From: Dermacentor variabilis
Taxonomy: Eukaryota; Arthropoda; Arachnida; Ixodida; Ixodidae
Direction of reading: 5' to 3'
Assembly: GCF_050947875.1 (NCBI RefSeq)
Contig: NC_134569.1
Span: 189,716,067-189,780,066 of the forward strand
Length of the DNA stretch: 64,000 bases
Numbering within the stretch: the stretch's first letter is position 1; every line of letters starts with the position of its first letter. The position numbers were made by a program, and so were the translations under genes. Below the pieces are notes generated by a model that was given only the letters and a program-made list of their open reading frames with translations, was not told the DNA's origin and did no database searches. Of the stretch, positions 53,318 to 64,000 are shown one piece after another.

Positions 53318-54674
53318 ATGGATGCGAGCCTGCTTTTCTTGGTTTTAGAAAACAGAGCAGAGATGCGACTTCGAGAACAACGGGACCCGTTTGCCATGTC
53401 AGACGAATCTTTCCGGAGGCACTGCCGCCTTTCGAAAACAACGGCGATGTGGCTGTGTGAGAAGTTATCCGACGACCTGGCGCGCGAGAGCGAAGGGCTC
53501 ACCGTTCAAGATCAGGTGATCCGCGCCCTTCGGTTTTATGCTACAGGTGGCTTCCAAACGGCTGTCGGTAGCAAAGCCACCGCATCGCTTTTCCAGCCGT
53601 TTGTCAGCCGTAGGTCAGCCGTAGGGTAGGTTCGCGCCGTATCGCAAGCAATCATCCGTGTCGGCGCCGAACAGCGCTGGGTATCGTTTCCGCGTACAAG
53701 ATCGGAGATAGCGCTCGTCAAGCGATTTCTTGCGGAGCGGCAGCTTCTCTAACGTCGTCGGATGAGTGGACGGCACCTATATCGCGATAACCGGCCCGGG
53801 CCTGCCCACAGCCGAGAAGCAGACCTACTGGTGCCGGAAGGGATACTACGCGCTGAACACCACGGTGGTAAGCACGCTCTACCTATTATACACATGATAT
53901 ATATAAAATTCGAAGTCCCGACAGCGACTTAATTTACTGATATACTACAATTCACAGGTGTGCGACTCTAACATGCGAGTGCTGGCCATCGACCCTCGCA
54001 TCGCGGGCTCGTGTCACGACGCATAGGTATGGCGTGGCTCAGCCCTGCGGAGCATTTTCGCAGACTACCACATCGTCCACACAGGAGAGTTTCTTCTTGG
54101 TGAGTACAGAAATGCATATAAACGCGCTTATGAACCACATCCGATGTGTGAAATGAATTCGGCGCAATTCCTGCTCTACATTTATTCTGCAGGCGACAGT
54201 GCATACCCACTGGAGCCTTTGCTCATCACGCCGGTTCTGGGGCATCCGGCGCTATCGTCTCCGGAGGGCCGTTTCAACCAGGTTCATGCGGCGATGAGGT
54301 CTGTGGTGGAGCGCTGCATCGGTCTCATGAAGAGTCGTTTCCGCTGCTTGCAACGTTATCGTGCGCTGAAGTACTGCCCCGCTGTAGCCGGAAAGATTTT
54401 CGCGGCTTGTACAACGCTCCATAACCTATGTCTCGACGCCAGCGAGCCGCTTCTTGACGACAGTAACATTGGCGGTGAGGATGACGACGACGACCAGGAA
54501 ATCGTTTTGCCAAGTGATGACAGCGGTTTGACTCGTGGCGGCAGAAGGCTATATGCAAGAGGAAAGGACACACGGGGCAGGCAAATAACACTTTATGGCA
54601 TCAGCCGCAATGCACACTTGCTACACATTCAGGGAGCTCGCCGTCGCGCGAAACGCCACGCACTGGATAACTAA
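53318..54674 (+). pseudogene. Harbinger transposase 3, three exons, inactivated
   Basis: Exon 1 (53318-53867) opens MDASLLFLVLENRAEM and has the helix-turn-helix region FRRHCRLSKTTAMWLCEKL. It then reaches VDGTYIAITGPGLPTAEK (first catalytic Asp) and GYYALNTTV before a GTAAGC donor. Exon 2 (53958-54099) reads VCDSNMRVLAIDPRIAGSCH with the second Asp in HDA, and exon 3 (54193-54674) has SVVERCIGLMKSRFRCLQ with the catalytic Glu. Damage: a short tandem duplication (TCAGCCGTAGG) near 53607-53627 causes a stop and frame change, TGC became TGA just before VDGT, and a TAG follows HDA. These HARBI1-like enzymes excise and reinsert their element. It shares intron positions with Harbinger 4 but is a different family. 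Confidence 0.85.
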
Positions 54675-54761
54675 AGAGTTATGCACAACGACCTTACTTC
54701 CGGCACGGCACGACATGTGCGTCAGTATTCTCCATGTGGTGGGACTACAGTTACTGCCAGT

Positions 54762-54973
54762 TTTGCTCGTTCGCTATGTTTGGGCTGCAGCTTACAGTTT
54801 ACTACATCTGAGACACAACACCTGTGTGGCTGTGTGTCGTGCAGCGTGGGTATACGTACTCGCAGTTTTACTAGTTTGCTGTGTTATGGGCTGCAGCTAG
54901 CAGTTTACCGCCTCTGAGACACAACACCTGTGTGGTTGTGTGTCGTGCAGTGTGGGTATGTGTAGCTGTAGTG
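54762..54973. repeat. 106-bp tandem duplication
   Basis: Two adjacent copies with a period of 106 bp. AGACACAACACCTGTGTGG occurs at 54811 and 54917, with GGGCTGCAGCT before it and TGTGTGTCGTGCAG after it in both. It lies just 3' of the Harbinger 3 coding region. Confidence 0.85.
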
Positions 54974-55089
54974 TTCTCGCTTTATGTTGGCAGTAGATGA
55001 ATGTAATGCCCCATGCCTCTTGCATGAATAGTGAGAAAAGAAGAGCAGTAGGAATAGTTTCACATCATTACCACATTCCAGCATCATAG

Positions 55090-55620
55090 CGTAATGACAT
55101 TATCGCATGCCGTTGCGATGTTGTCATTACTTCATCCCCCTATTGCTGTTGTGTTTTCCGTCTTGTCATTTCATCGAGTTTGTGAAATTTTTAGTATGAG
55201 TCTCACTGCCTTGCCATCGCACATCATGCTGTTGTCTGTGCCGTTGTACCATGAAATCAGCTGTTATTTCATCATTCATGCCGTTGCACTCATAGTGCCA
55301 GCATCCTGGAGTCAGAATTGCACAATACCATCCCCATCACTGGCTTTGATCTTATGGTGAAACCATTGTCATCTTGATTTTGTCAGCATGCCAGGTCCAT
55401 GATTCCATCATCATGTCATCTCGCTGTTTGTGTTAGGCCATTGTCATTATATTATTTCCTACATAGCATCAACATCTCATGGTTAGCGTACAGTGGTCTT
55501 AATGTCGTCATCACCACACCATCGCCTCTACATCCCATGGTTTCTTTGTTGTCATTAATGATTCATCCAGAACTGTCATTCAGTGGTTGCTGTCCTGTCG
55601 GCATTGTGACATTCCGGTAG
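55090..55620. repeat. Degenerate GTCAT/CCATCATC-rich array
   Basis: About 530 bp in which CAT, TCATC, GTCAT and CCAT strings recur without a fixed register, with few purine runs. It looks like an old, eroded short-unit tandem repeat. The forward open frames here (55094-55360, 55399-55620) are products of this composition. Confidence 0.5.
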
Positions 55621-55624
55621 TATC

Positions 55625-57555
55625 ATAGCAGTGATGTTGTTGTAGTGGTTCCAGTGTCGCATTTCCCTTGACAGCGTCTTCTCAAATTCGTATCAACTTT
55701 GTTGCACCACTGTAGAGCAAGGCGTTCTATTGCAAGTGTTCGTATGAGTCATTTAGTGTGCAATTGCTAATTTTCGAGCAGCAACAGCTTTCTTCAAAAA
55801 CATGGACGAAAGGTTTGCACGATGCAATTTTAACAATGCATGACATTGCAAGAACAATTTTCGCTAAATGAAAGTGGGACTCATACATTTACCGTATGTG
55901 GAGGAGCAGCATTCTTTCTTGCATTTAATCTCACTTTATTGCTTCCATCTAACACGAAAGCATTACTTCAAGCTGAATGTGTAATATTAACCTTCAATAT
56001 TGCAACATTTTGAAAACATGTGAAAGTGTTACGTACTTCCTTCTCTTTAAATAGTTGAAACATTTTGTAGCCTCCACCATCTAAGTGGAAGCTCCATCTT
56101 ACCACAAACTAAAAATTGTCAGTGAAAGGGCAACTTCGTGAATTTTTCGATGTCCACTAACCTTGAAATTGAAATTTTGAGTATACATTCTCTTTTGCAC
56201 TCTGATTGTTCATGCCAAACGATGTGACTAAACGTCGATTAGTTTTGCTTATCACGAACTTCAAATATTGGGTGCATGCTCCTGAGCCATGCCCACGGAT
56301 GTATGAATTTACACTGGGCGCCCCGTGTTTGTGACGTCATACACTAAATGACCATTTTGGCCACAAACGACGAAGCTAGGTCCGTTTTGCACGAGTCGAT
56401 GGCCAGCACTCATCATTTGAGATACGTCACAGCCGGTGCTTCTCTTCCTCTACCTGAGCACACTGCGTTGAGTTTGGGCATGTCAGTCGCCTTGCACAGT
56501 GGCCGGAAAAAATAACAAAGCTCCTGCAGTGCTAGCTCTGTTTGACGAATCGATGAAGGCTAATTCGAATTACCTGCAAAAGTTCCCCATGTCATCAGGA
56601 CACATCATCAGCTTGTATTTTTCCAGCGTATGCACCATATGCGGCGTGTTTAGCAAGCGTTGTAGGTATTTACGTTGAGTTAGTGTAGGATGTGATATCA
56701 CGGATTCATCGCGACGTCATGTGAAGCAGCTACCCCTTTCGGTTTCGGTGTCTTGTTTACTCGCAATTTAAAATTAGCGATGAGCTTCTAAGCTAATTCT
56801 GCCATCCCACTGGTAACAGTAATGTCAACGGCATTTAGATATGCTAACATCCTCACGTACTTAAAAACCAGAGGTTCCAGTTAAAGTACATGCAAACTGT
56901 ACATATACCTTGCCTGAGATAAGCGTCTAAGCAATCGCATTGAAATGTTTTGAACTTATCAGAGAAATTGAAATTGCGGTCTTGAAAGAAAAATATCAAC
57001 ATTGTGTAACGTAGGGACAAATTTTACCACATATTTGCAAACATGTAATTTCGGAAAGCTTCACTGAAAGTTCACCATGACGTGAAATGCGTAACGTTAC
57101 CCGCATATATGTACATGAGTGTGAGTGACACAAAAAGATCTTCCAACATATGGTACAGCGTACGGTAGCATTGCTGCACATTCAGTAAGATTTACGATGT
57201 GCAATATTAAATTGGCAGCATATTTCCAACCCATGTACGGACTCGAACTATTAGGTTTATGTTTGTTAAAAAGTACAACTTACGCAAATGGTCCTTGTTC
57301 AAGTGGCTGATGAAACTTCTTAAATTTCATTTCCTTTTTTTGTACTGCACAACTGCGAAAATAAATTTACAACGGAAACTAAGGATTGTGTAAAAAAAGC
57401 AATGTGGGGCTGATAATACGTAGACTTTTGTTAGGTGCGTTTTGCAATTCGCCGGTCACCACATTTGCTTAAATCCTATGTTACGAGCTATGTTGCAATA
57501 TCAAGTGTATCTCAATGTGTCAGCTGCATCGCTGTGACTAAGTCAGATTTTTGTG
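55625..57555. other. Intergenic, AT-rich
   Basis: No frame over about 65 codons, no repeat or RNA gene seen. Confidence 0.45.
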
Positions 57556-57559
57556 GAAT

Positions 57560-57741
57560 GGCTGACAAGGAAAAGCTTCTCATTACCGTGTATTTCCGTG
57601 TGCTCCTACAAGGTCATGTTCACTCATGACCGAAACCGAAAATCCATTCTGGCTGACAAGTAAAAGCTTCTCATTCCCGTGTATTTCCGTGTGCTCCAGC
57701 AAGGTCGTGTTCACTCATGACCGAAACCGAAAATACATTCA
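57560..57741. repeat. 91-bp tandem duplication
   Basis: AAAAGCTTCTCATT occurs at 57571 and 57662. Each copy continues with CCGTGTATTTCCGTGTGCTCC and ends TTCACTCATGACCGAAACC. The copies are almost identical, so the duplication is young. Confidence 0.9.
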
Positions 57742-57744
57742 GTT

Positions 57745-59040
57745 CATATGCCAATCCGTAGTTTCCACCTCCTTTAGGTTCATGTGAAATAATTAATACA
57801 CACAGTTTAGGTTTCCAAAGCATAAGTTGTAAAGGAACGCACTGCAACATCTGTGGCAACAGTTTGCTGTTCTGTACGCACTGGAAGACATGTTCTGTGG
57901 CCTGTGCTGTTACTGTGTGAGCTCACGTAGTTTCATGCGACATTTCTTTTAATAGAGTGTTCTCTTTGAACGATTGGCCATATTCCTCACGTTTCTTTTA
58001 CTTTTTTGTCGAATACTTCCATAGTGTTTCCTTCATGCGTTACATTGTGACACACATCGTGAATTATTTCTGTTGGAAGTCGTTAATATGACATGAGATT
58101 TCGCCTCTGCCTGAGGCGACCACACATTGTTGTCGTTCCGTCGAGGCGTGGTTTACTTTCTCGACATGATATGCTCGTGGTATATACTGCAAACAAGCGA
58201 GAGTGCTCAGTAGTTCCTTTCAGTGTGAGCGTAGAAAGCAATGATGGCAGCATTTAGCTGCTCGGACGTGAACTTCTGATCCATTGAACTTATAGCTGTG
58301 GCATGTATTTGTGTAATCTACATGTAGTATACGTGATATGTTGGCAGTGAGGGTGCAAGAATTAGCTTAAACATCGGCCTTTTTCTATACACCAAAGGCA
58401 CAAGAAAGTTGCGCAGTACCTCTGCACACTTGAAAAGCACTGGAAGTGCATAGTAGTTCACAATAATATTGCAAGGGTGGGACTTTGTCGATTGCACCAT
58501 CTTGACAGAAAGGCAAATTCCTTTACCATACTGCGCCGCAAACAAAAATTTGGAGGAATTCTACCATGCTGCACCACAATGACTGCGTGTGCTCCGGCAA
58601 TGGCCGTGAACAGGGAGCGAATTCTTTCTAAAAAAAAAAGAGTACAGCCGTTCACATGCTGCGCACCAAGCCAACTTTTGCACTCATAACAGTGGACTTT
58701 TCAGTGCTTCCTGCAAGCGGCCGGCGCATGCGCGGTCACTTGGGAGGTTGTATTTAGAATTTACTTGAATACATCTTGAGTGCGTCAAATGGCATCGTCG
58801 GCTCATCCTCGCACGCTTTCACTCGCACATACTTTACAGCATACAGCGCACGGCAACGTCGTTGTCACCTCTGGAATTTATCCGGAAAATCACGGGAACA
58901 CCAACGGCAGAAATGTGCATACAGTGGCCATATAATTGCTATTGCGATAAAAACAGATTGGAATACCTTTAAGTTTCACCAGCCCGGGATTGATCGCGGC
59001 TCTCTGCGTCTGCAGTGACATATGGGGTGCGATCTTGTAC
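57745..59040. other. Intergenic, nothing recognised
   Basis: Short frames without motifs on both strands. Confidence 0.4.
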
Positions 59041-59045
59041 GCGTT

Positions 59046-59245
59046 CCAAAATAGAACGGAGGCGGTCCGTTCCATCGAGCCGCACACGATTGGTCAATTT
59101 GAACCGCGACGAATGCCATGACGTCAATTGTCACGTGAGCCGTGACGTCTTGCTGCTCATAATCATTCCGTGTCGTCTGCTAACGGACGAACGCCACGGA
59201 ACGGACGGAGAGTCCGTCCGGAGCGATAGAACGGATTAGAACGGC
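59046..59245. repeat. Cluster of CGGTCCG/GGAACGG palindromes upstream of Harbinger 4
   Basis: GAACGGAGGCGGTCCGTTCC (59052-59071) and ACGGACGGAGAGTCCGTCCG (59201-59220) are near-perfect palindromes. Half-sites GAACGG recur at about 59229 and 59238. The position just before the Harbinger 4 coding region suggests subterminal transposase or partner-protein binding sites. Confidence 0.5.
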
Positions 59246-59346
59246 TACCAGACGGCTTGGATTGGATTAGAACGTAAGTGCTTGGGACAGTTAGCATCTT
59301 TCGTATCCGGTTTAATCCGATTCCGCGCTCCCAACAGTTGGAGAAT

Positions 59347-61070
59347 ATGGCGTTTTTCTCTGCCGTGCCTTTTCGTGTCGCCTGTGCGGCTGCTGCAGTC
59401 GCGCAGAGACGACGACCCGAGGTAGATGATGCATTTGAAGAGTTGACGGAAGGAGAGTTCCAGTAGTATTTTCGTCTGTCCAAACGAACAGTGCGTAGCT
59501 TGTGCGACGAGCTTGACCCTATCATTGGATGCCAGCGAGCCAGTGGCTTTTCCACAGAAAGGAAGGTGTTGTGCGCGCTGCGATTCTTCGGCACCGGCAG
59601 CTTCCAGAGGAACGTTGGTCGCGAGGAACACGTAGGCATGGCACAGTCGGCCGTGAGCAGCACCATTCACGAGGTGACGGAGGCCATCATTTCCGTGTCT
59701 GCCCGGCGAAAGTTGGTGGACTTTCCATTGACACCGGCTGCCAAGGATGAGGCAAAGGCGGCGTTTGCGCGACGCGGCGCCATTCCAGGCGTGCTAGCGT
59801 GCGTCGATGGCACATTGATCTCCATTATGAAGCCAGAGGGACTCAGCCTGGCTGACACGGCGAGCTTCATGTCGAGAAAGGGTTATTACGCCCTAAACGT
59901 CATGGTCGTAAGTACCGTTGGAATGTTTTACTTCAAACTGTGGTTGCCATTTTTACTCGCCCATAGTTGCAATTGTTCGGTTTAATGCCCAAGCTGGCAT
60001 AACAAGTAATGTAACGATTAAAAGAGGACATGCGGGGAACTGTTTACGAGCTCGTTGAAATCTGACATGTCGGGAGTAATGATGAGTGCCATGTGTTGTG
60101 CATTATCAGTCTGCCGTTCCAAAATTGTGTTTTAAATGGGCAGCAGTCGTAGCAGAAATGGATACACTGTAGGGAAGACACGATGGAAGCATTTTGAACA
60201 CGGAAGTACTTACAACCATTGCATGGGCTGGCTTTTGCTCGTATGGGGGTTCTTGCGCAATATCGGGCCTCGAGTTTTCATTTCGCTATCAATTAGTGCG
60301 AACCATAGGCGTCCACATAAGGGGGGGATGGCGCATTGCCCCCCCCCCCAATTGCAAGACCCTGTGCACGCCTATGGCTGAAACAGTCTGCTACTTGTAC
60401 CAGCGTACGTGTATTCTTTTGTGCATATGAATGGCAAAACGGATTTCGAGCATATCTGCAGCGCTATTTTGTATTGCTCCCCATTGCAGGTTTGCAACGC
60501 GGAACTTCGCATTCTTGTTGTGGACCCCCGGTTCCCTGGTTCGTGCCATGACTTGGGTGTGGCAGCATAACCCACTGCGTGCACGCCTAGCCGCACAACT
60601 GCAGCCTGGCGAGTATCTGCTTGGTTAGTATTCGTAATGCGTACCCCTAACTAGGGCAGAGCACTCAGCTGTCACTTTCCACAATAGGAGACTCAGGATA
60701 TCCTCTCGAGCCATGGCTGCTTGTTCCAGTACCTGGCAGCCATGCCGGCACCACCTCTGAAGGCCACTACAACCAGGAGCACGCATCCATGCGCAATGTT
60801 GTGGAGAGATGTATCGGGGTGTTGAAAAGCAAGTTCCGCTGCTTGCAGCGCTTTCGGACACTGCTATACAGCCCCGATAGAGCAGCGCGAATCATTTATG
60901 CATGCGTTGCTCTCCATAACATTGCCTTGGACGCGGGCGACTTGACATTGGACGATTATGGTGGGGAAGTGCCACCAGCTGATGAGCCAGGAGACATCCA
61001 GGTGCTGGCACCACACGACGTGTTCCTCAGAGGAAGGCAGCAGCGCAGCGCCGTTGTCAACCTTTTCTGA
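59347..61070 (+). pseudogene. Harbinger transposase 4, three exons, lightly damaged
   Basis: Exon 1 (59347-59907) runs from ATG (MAFFSAVPFRVACAAAAV) through the helix-turn-helix region (LSKRTVRSLCDEL), RKVLCALRFFGTGSFQ and CVDGTLISIMKPEG (first catalytic Asp) to GYYALNVMV and a GTAAGT donor. Exon 2 (60490-60623) has VCNAELRILVVDPRFPGSCH with the second Asp. Exon 3 (60688-61070) has RNVVERCIGVLKSKFRCLQ (Glu) and ends at TGA. All DDE residues are present. Only two lesions are seen: a TAG at 59464-59466 and a one-base loss after SCHD in exon 2 that shifts WVWQHNPLRARL out of frame. The enzyme belongs to the PIF/Harbinger (HARBI1) family. The accessory partner gene would be expected downstream, where RTE 2 has inserted. 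Confidence 0.87.
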
Positions 61071-61267
61071 AGGACACAGGAATGGGGAGTTTTCATAATA
61101 CATAATTTATTTATACGCAGTCCAGTGCCGTTAGGCTATCACAGGGCTGTGTTTGTACAGCGGAAAATACATTAAAAAATTTGTATACACAACAAGTGCA
61201 CCTCAATACGGATGGTCAGTGTTCCAAATCCACACATCCGACAGATTATGATAATTTAAACACAAGC

Positions 61268-61278
61268 GAAGTACACTT
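61268..61278. repeat. Target-site duplication of RTE 2 (left)
   Basis: GAAGTACACTT, repeated at 62531-62541. Confidence 0.88.
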
Positions 61279-62530
61279 CGTTTCGCCAAAGACCGATCAG
61301 CTTACTGTCCGTTGCCTACAAAGTATTTACTAAGGTAATTGCAAATAGAATCAGGAACACCTTAGACTTCCGTCAACCAAAGGACCAGGCAGGATTCCGT
61401 AAAGGCTACTCAATAATAGACCATATTCACACTATCAATCAGGTGATAGGAAAATGTGCGGAATATAACCAACCTTTATATATAGCTTTCATTGATTACG
61501 AGAAAGCGTTTGATTCAGTCGAAACCTCAGCAGTCATGGAGGCATTGCGGAGTCGGGGTGTAGACGAGCCGTATGTAAATATACTGAAAGATATATATAT
61601 TGCGGCTCCACAGCCACCGTAGTCCTCCATAAAGAAAGCAACAAAATCCCAATAAAGAAAGGCGTCAGGCAGGGAGATATGATCTCTCCAATGCTATTCA
61701 CAGCATGTTTACAGGGGGTATTCGGAGACCTGGATTGGGAAGAATTGGGGATAAGAGTGAATGGAGAATACCTTCGTAACTTGCGATTCGCTGATGATAT
61801 TGCCTTGCTTAGTAACTCAGGGGAGCAGCTGCAACGCATGGTCACTGACCTGGAGAGGCAAAGCAGAAAGGTGGATCTAAAAATTAATCTGCAGAAAACT
61901 GAAGTAATGTTTAACAGTCTCGGAAGAGAACAGCTGTTTACGATAGGTAGTGAGGCACTGGAAGTGGTAAGGGAATACATCTACTTAGGACAGGTAGTGA
62001 CTGCGGATCCGGATCACGAGACTGAAATAATCAGAAGAATTAGAATGGGCTGGGGCGCGTTTGGCAGGCATTCTCAGATCATGAACAGCAGGTTGCCATT
62101 ATCCCTTAAGACAAAAGTTTATAACAGCTGTGTCTTACCAGTACTCACGTACGGGGCAGAAACCTGGAGGCTTACGAAAGGGGTTCTACTTAAATTGAGG
62201 ACGACGCAACGAGCTATGGAAAGAACGATAGGTGTAACGTTAAGGGATAAGAAAAGAGCTGATTGGGTGAGGGAACAATCACGAGTTAATGATATCTTAG
62301 TTGAAATCAAGAAAAGCAAATGGGCATGGGCAGGACACGTAATGAGGAGGGAAGATAACCGATGGTCATTAAGAGTTACGGAATCGATTCCAAGGGAAGG
62401 GAAGCGTAGCAGGGGGTGGCAGAAAGTTAGGTGGGCGGATGAGATTAAGAAGTTTGCAGGGACTACATGACCGGGGTAGTTGGAGAGGCCTTTGCCCTGC
62501 AGTGGGCGTAACCAGGATGATGATGATGAT
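61279..62530 (+). mobile_element. 5'-truncated RTE-clade LINE 2
   Basis: Plus-strand copy of the same family as RTE 1, flanked by an 11-bp duplication (61268-61278 and 62531-62541), ending in GGGCGTAACCAGGA and (TGATGA)n. Family sequence starts at about 61290 (AGACCGATCAGCTTACTG). The 11 bases before it (CGTTTCGCCAA) do not match RTE 1. Confidence 0.9.
61291..62470 (+). pseudogene. RTE 2 reverse transcriptase remnant
   Basis: The first part reads RPISLLSVAYKVFTKVI and FIDYEKAFDSVETSAV up to about 61595. An extra base in GATATATATATTGCGG (RTE 1 has GATATCTATAGCGG) then shifts the frame. From 61679 a 263-codon frame resumes with MISPMLFTACLQ, LRFADDIALL and WAWAGHVMRREDNRW. Near 62465 a short deletion relative to RTE 1 removes the residues around WPQLVH and brings an early TGA. 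Apart from these breaks it follows RTE 1 closely. Truncated at the 5' end and frameshifted, so inactive. Confidence 0.9.
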
Positions 62531-62541
62531 GAAGTACACTT
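62531..62541. repeat. Target-site duplication of RTE 2 (right)
   Basis: GAAGTACACTT, partner of 61268-61278. Confidence 0.88.
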
Positions 62542-64000
62542 ATACAAAGAATCCTTTAAATAGAATGCCACAGCCGCGGAAACAATTGTACCCTCGTCAC
62601 TATGCAAGAGTCTCCAAGGCTGCCACTTATTAACAGTAGTACTCGTGAAGCAGTCGTAAAGCAATGCTTCATGCCCCTTCATCTGAAGAACTGCATTCGC
62701 TGCTGCTCCCAAGCTAGCATTGTCTTCTGCAATATGCACATCACAAAGTACTTCTTTCCTAGTGGAACGTGAAACGCGGTAGCAACGTGAAAGTGCAGCC
62801 TTTTCTTTAAATATCACATGAAATATGAAATAAAAACATCCCTTGACCCATCATAGTCATGACAGACTTGATGGAAGCAATACATATGATTGGCAAACTG
62901 TACTCATGGTCACCATCAGCAAAAGGTGCGAAAAATTTTCATAAAACACATCAGAATGAACGCAACCGCCGCATCCTGTGCATTTTGACGCTCAGTGTAC
63001 GTTGGTAGGAGTGAGGCAATATGCTTGCTAGCCATCTCTTGTGCTAGGTGTATCAAAACTTCTGTGCAAGCATGAATACGCAGGCGAGGCAAGCAAGTAA
63101 AGCGTGATGAATGCGGATTCAAACACAAATACAATGTAACGCCGAGTGTATGACAGCATTACACTCGTCACATCATGTTCATACATTGCAACATCAGCAT
63201 TACACAATTCGTTTTCACCACAGCATATAAAACTTGCAGTTACATTTACGTGACCTTGCAAGAAAGTATGACTATCCCAGGTATGTCCGTTCCCTTGTCA
63301 GTGTTATGAGTCACTGACTAGAAGCATTCATTTCTCGGCAGCAATTGTAGTGCGATGCTAAACAACAGGTGAATCATAATTGAAAAAGGTGAGTGCACTT
63401 GCCAGCTGTGATGAAACATGTTACATAAAACATGAATAATTGGCTCTACAATCTCACAGCACCCAGAAAGTGTCACGCGTGAAAGTTATTCTTGCAATGA
63501 CTCCCTTGGAACGAAGACTAGAGGAAACCAATTACTGGTGTGGTGCAATGATGATGGTCATTTTCATTTTTGAAACTATGCAATTTAAAGGGTGACTAGT
63601 TTGGTGCTCTGAAAAAAAGACGACATTGTCGTTGCACCTTAGTCTCACTGTGCCGAAATGAAAATATCACAGTGCAAACACTATGCGGTAACGCTTCATA
63701 ATGAGTGCGGTAAGCTACAACACAGTGAAGCAATATAAATATCGCAGTACAAAACCCATACACAGAAATCGACAACTATTTGTAACGATTCCAGTGTGAA
63801 TGACTAGGCGCCTTCGAAATGTGTAAATAAAAAAAGCACGCTGGCATTGCATCTGGATAAGCATACATAGAAAGAGGCAAATACAACAGAACAAAAATGG
63901 GTGCGCGCATTGCACCTCTCAACCAAAAAATCCTCCTCTATTACTCAAAGGAAACTCAAACAAAACAAACGGAACTGGTGAAACAAATGAATAAAATGAT
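62542..64000. other. Flank after RTE 2; one unassigned minus-strand frame
   Basis: The minus strand is open from about 62817 to the LINE border at 62542 (residues such as YRVSRSTRKEVLCDVHIAED and MKGHEALLYDCF). It could be an exon of the Harbinger 4 partner gene, cut off by RTE 2, but no domain is recognised and the start is GTG. The rest, to 64000, is AT-rich without features I can support. Confidence 0.35.

Noticed and set aside
1..64000. CRISPR arrays, bacterial operons, rRNA or tRNA genes
   Set aside because: No regularly spaced repeats, no ribosome-binding-site-organised gene runs and no tRNA B-box (GGTTCGANTCC) in a complete cloverleaf were seen; the window is eukaryotic.

Overview
The window looks like repeat-rich intergenic DNA from an arthropod, most probably an ixodid (hard) tick. 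The main reason is a truncated SINE at 34138-34262 whose sequence I recognise as a very common tick repeat. The mix of Harbinger, THAP-domain, RTE, Penelope-like and Ty3/gypsy elements also fits. I see no convincing complete host gene, no rRNA, no tRNA and no CRISPR array. Nearly every credible coding region belongs to a mobile element, mostly broken and often nested. Splice signals inside transposases, LINE target-site duplications and long non-coding stretches all indicate a eukaryote.

Layout. 1-16 kb: non-coding sequence, a possible 3' terminal exon (1.5 kb), a 79-bp tandem repeat (2.0 kb), a decayed THAP/DDE transposase on the minus strand (5.0-6.5 kb), and two Penelope-like elements with GIY-YIG endonuclease remnants (10.0-11.8 kb minus, 14.4-15.3 kb plus). 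16-22 kb: a Mariner-type MITE, then a Harbinger transposase split by a 5'-truncated LINE with RT and RNase H, and the Harbinger accessory gene converging on it. 22.3-23.6 kb: a TTAA-flanked, Kolobok-like THAP element whose empty site survives at 34.5 kb. 23.8-27.0 kb: a Tc1 element whose 336-codon transposase becomes open when a GT-AG intron is removed. 27-33 kb: a decayed Ty3/gypsy element. 34-37 kb: SINE fragment, a 59-bp near-perfect hairpin, mosaic repeats and a Myb/SANT-like gene remnant.

39.8-45.1 kb: a structurally intact Ty3/gypsy retrotransposon (minus) with two 152-bp LTRs that read as identical, a 4-bp target duplication, open gag and pol, and a -1 frameshift heptamer abutting the gag stop. 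Next to it lie a decayed gypsy gag (45.2-45.9 kb) and a 5'-truncated RTE LINE with a 12-bp target duplication (46.15-48.23 kb). 49.7 kb holds a third GIY-YIG remnant and 50.1 kb a 35-bp SINE stub with a 13-bp target duplication. 53.3-54.7 and 59.3-61.1 kb hold two related three-exon Harbinger pseudogenes, the second followed by another RTE copy (61.28-62.53 kb). The rest is AT-rich, unannotatable sequence.

How the parts work together: gag and pol of the intact gypsy would be made as a frameshift fusion; Harbinger transposases normally act with a Myb/SANT-like partner encoded convergently, as at 21.2-21.7 kb; the Tc1 transposase would act on the 41-bp terminal repeats around it. Many predicted ORFs here start at GTG/TTG or run antisense to real elements, so start codons should not be trusted unless discussed.
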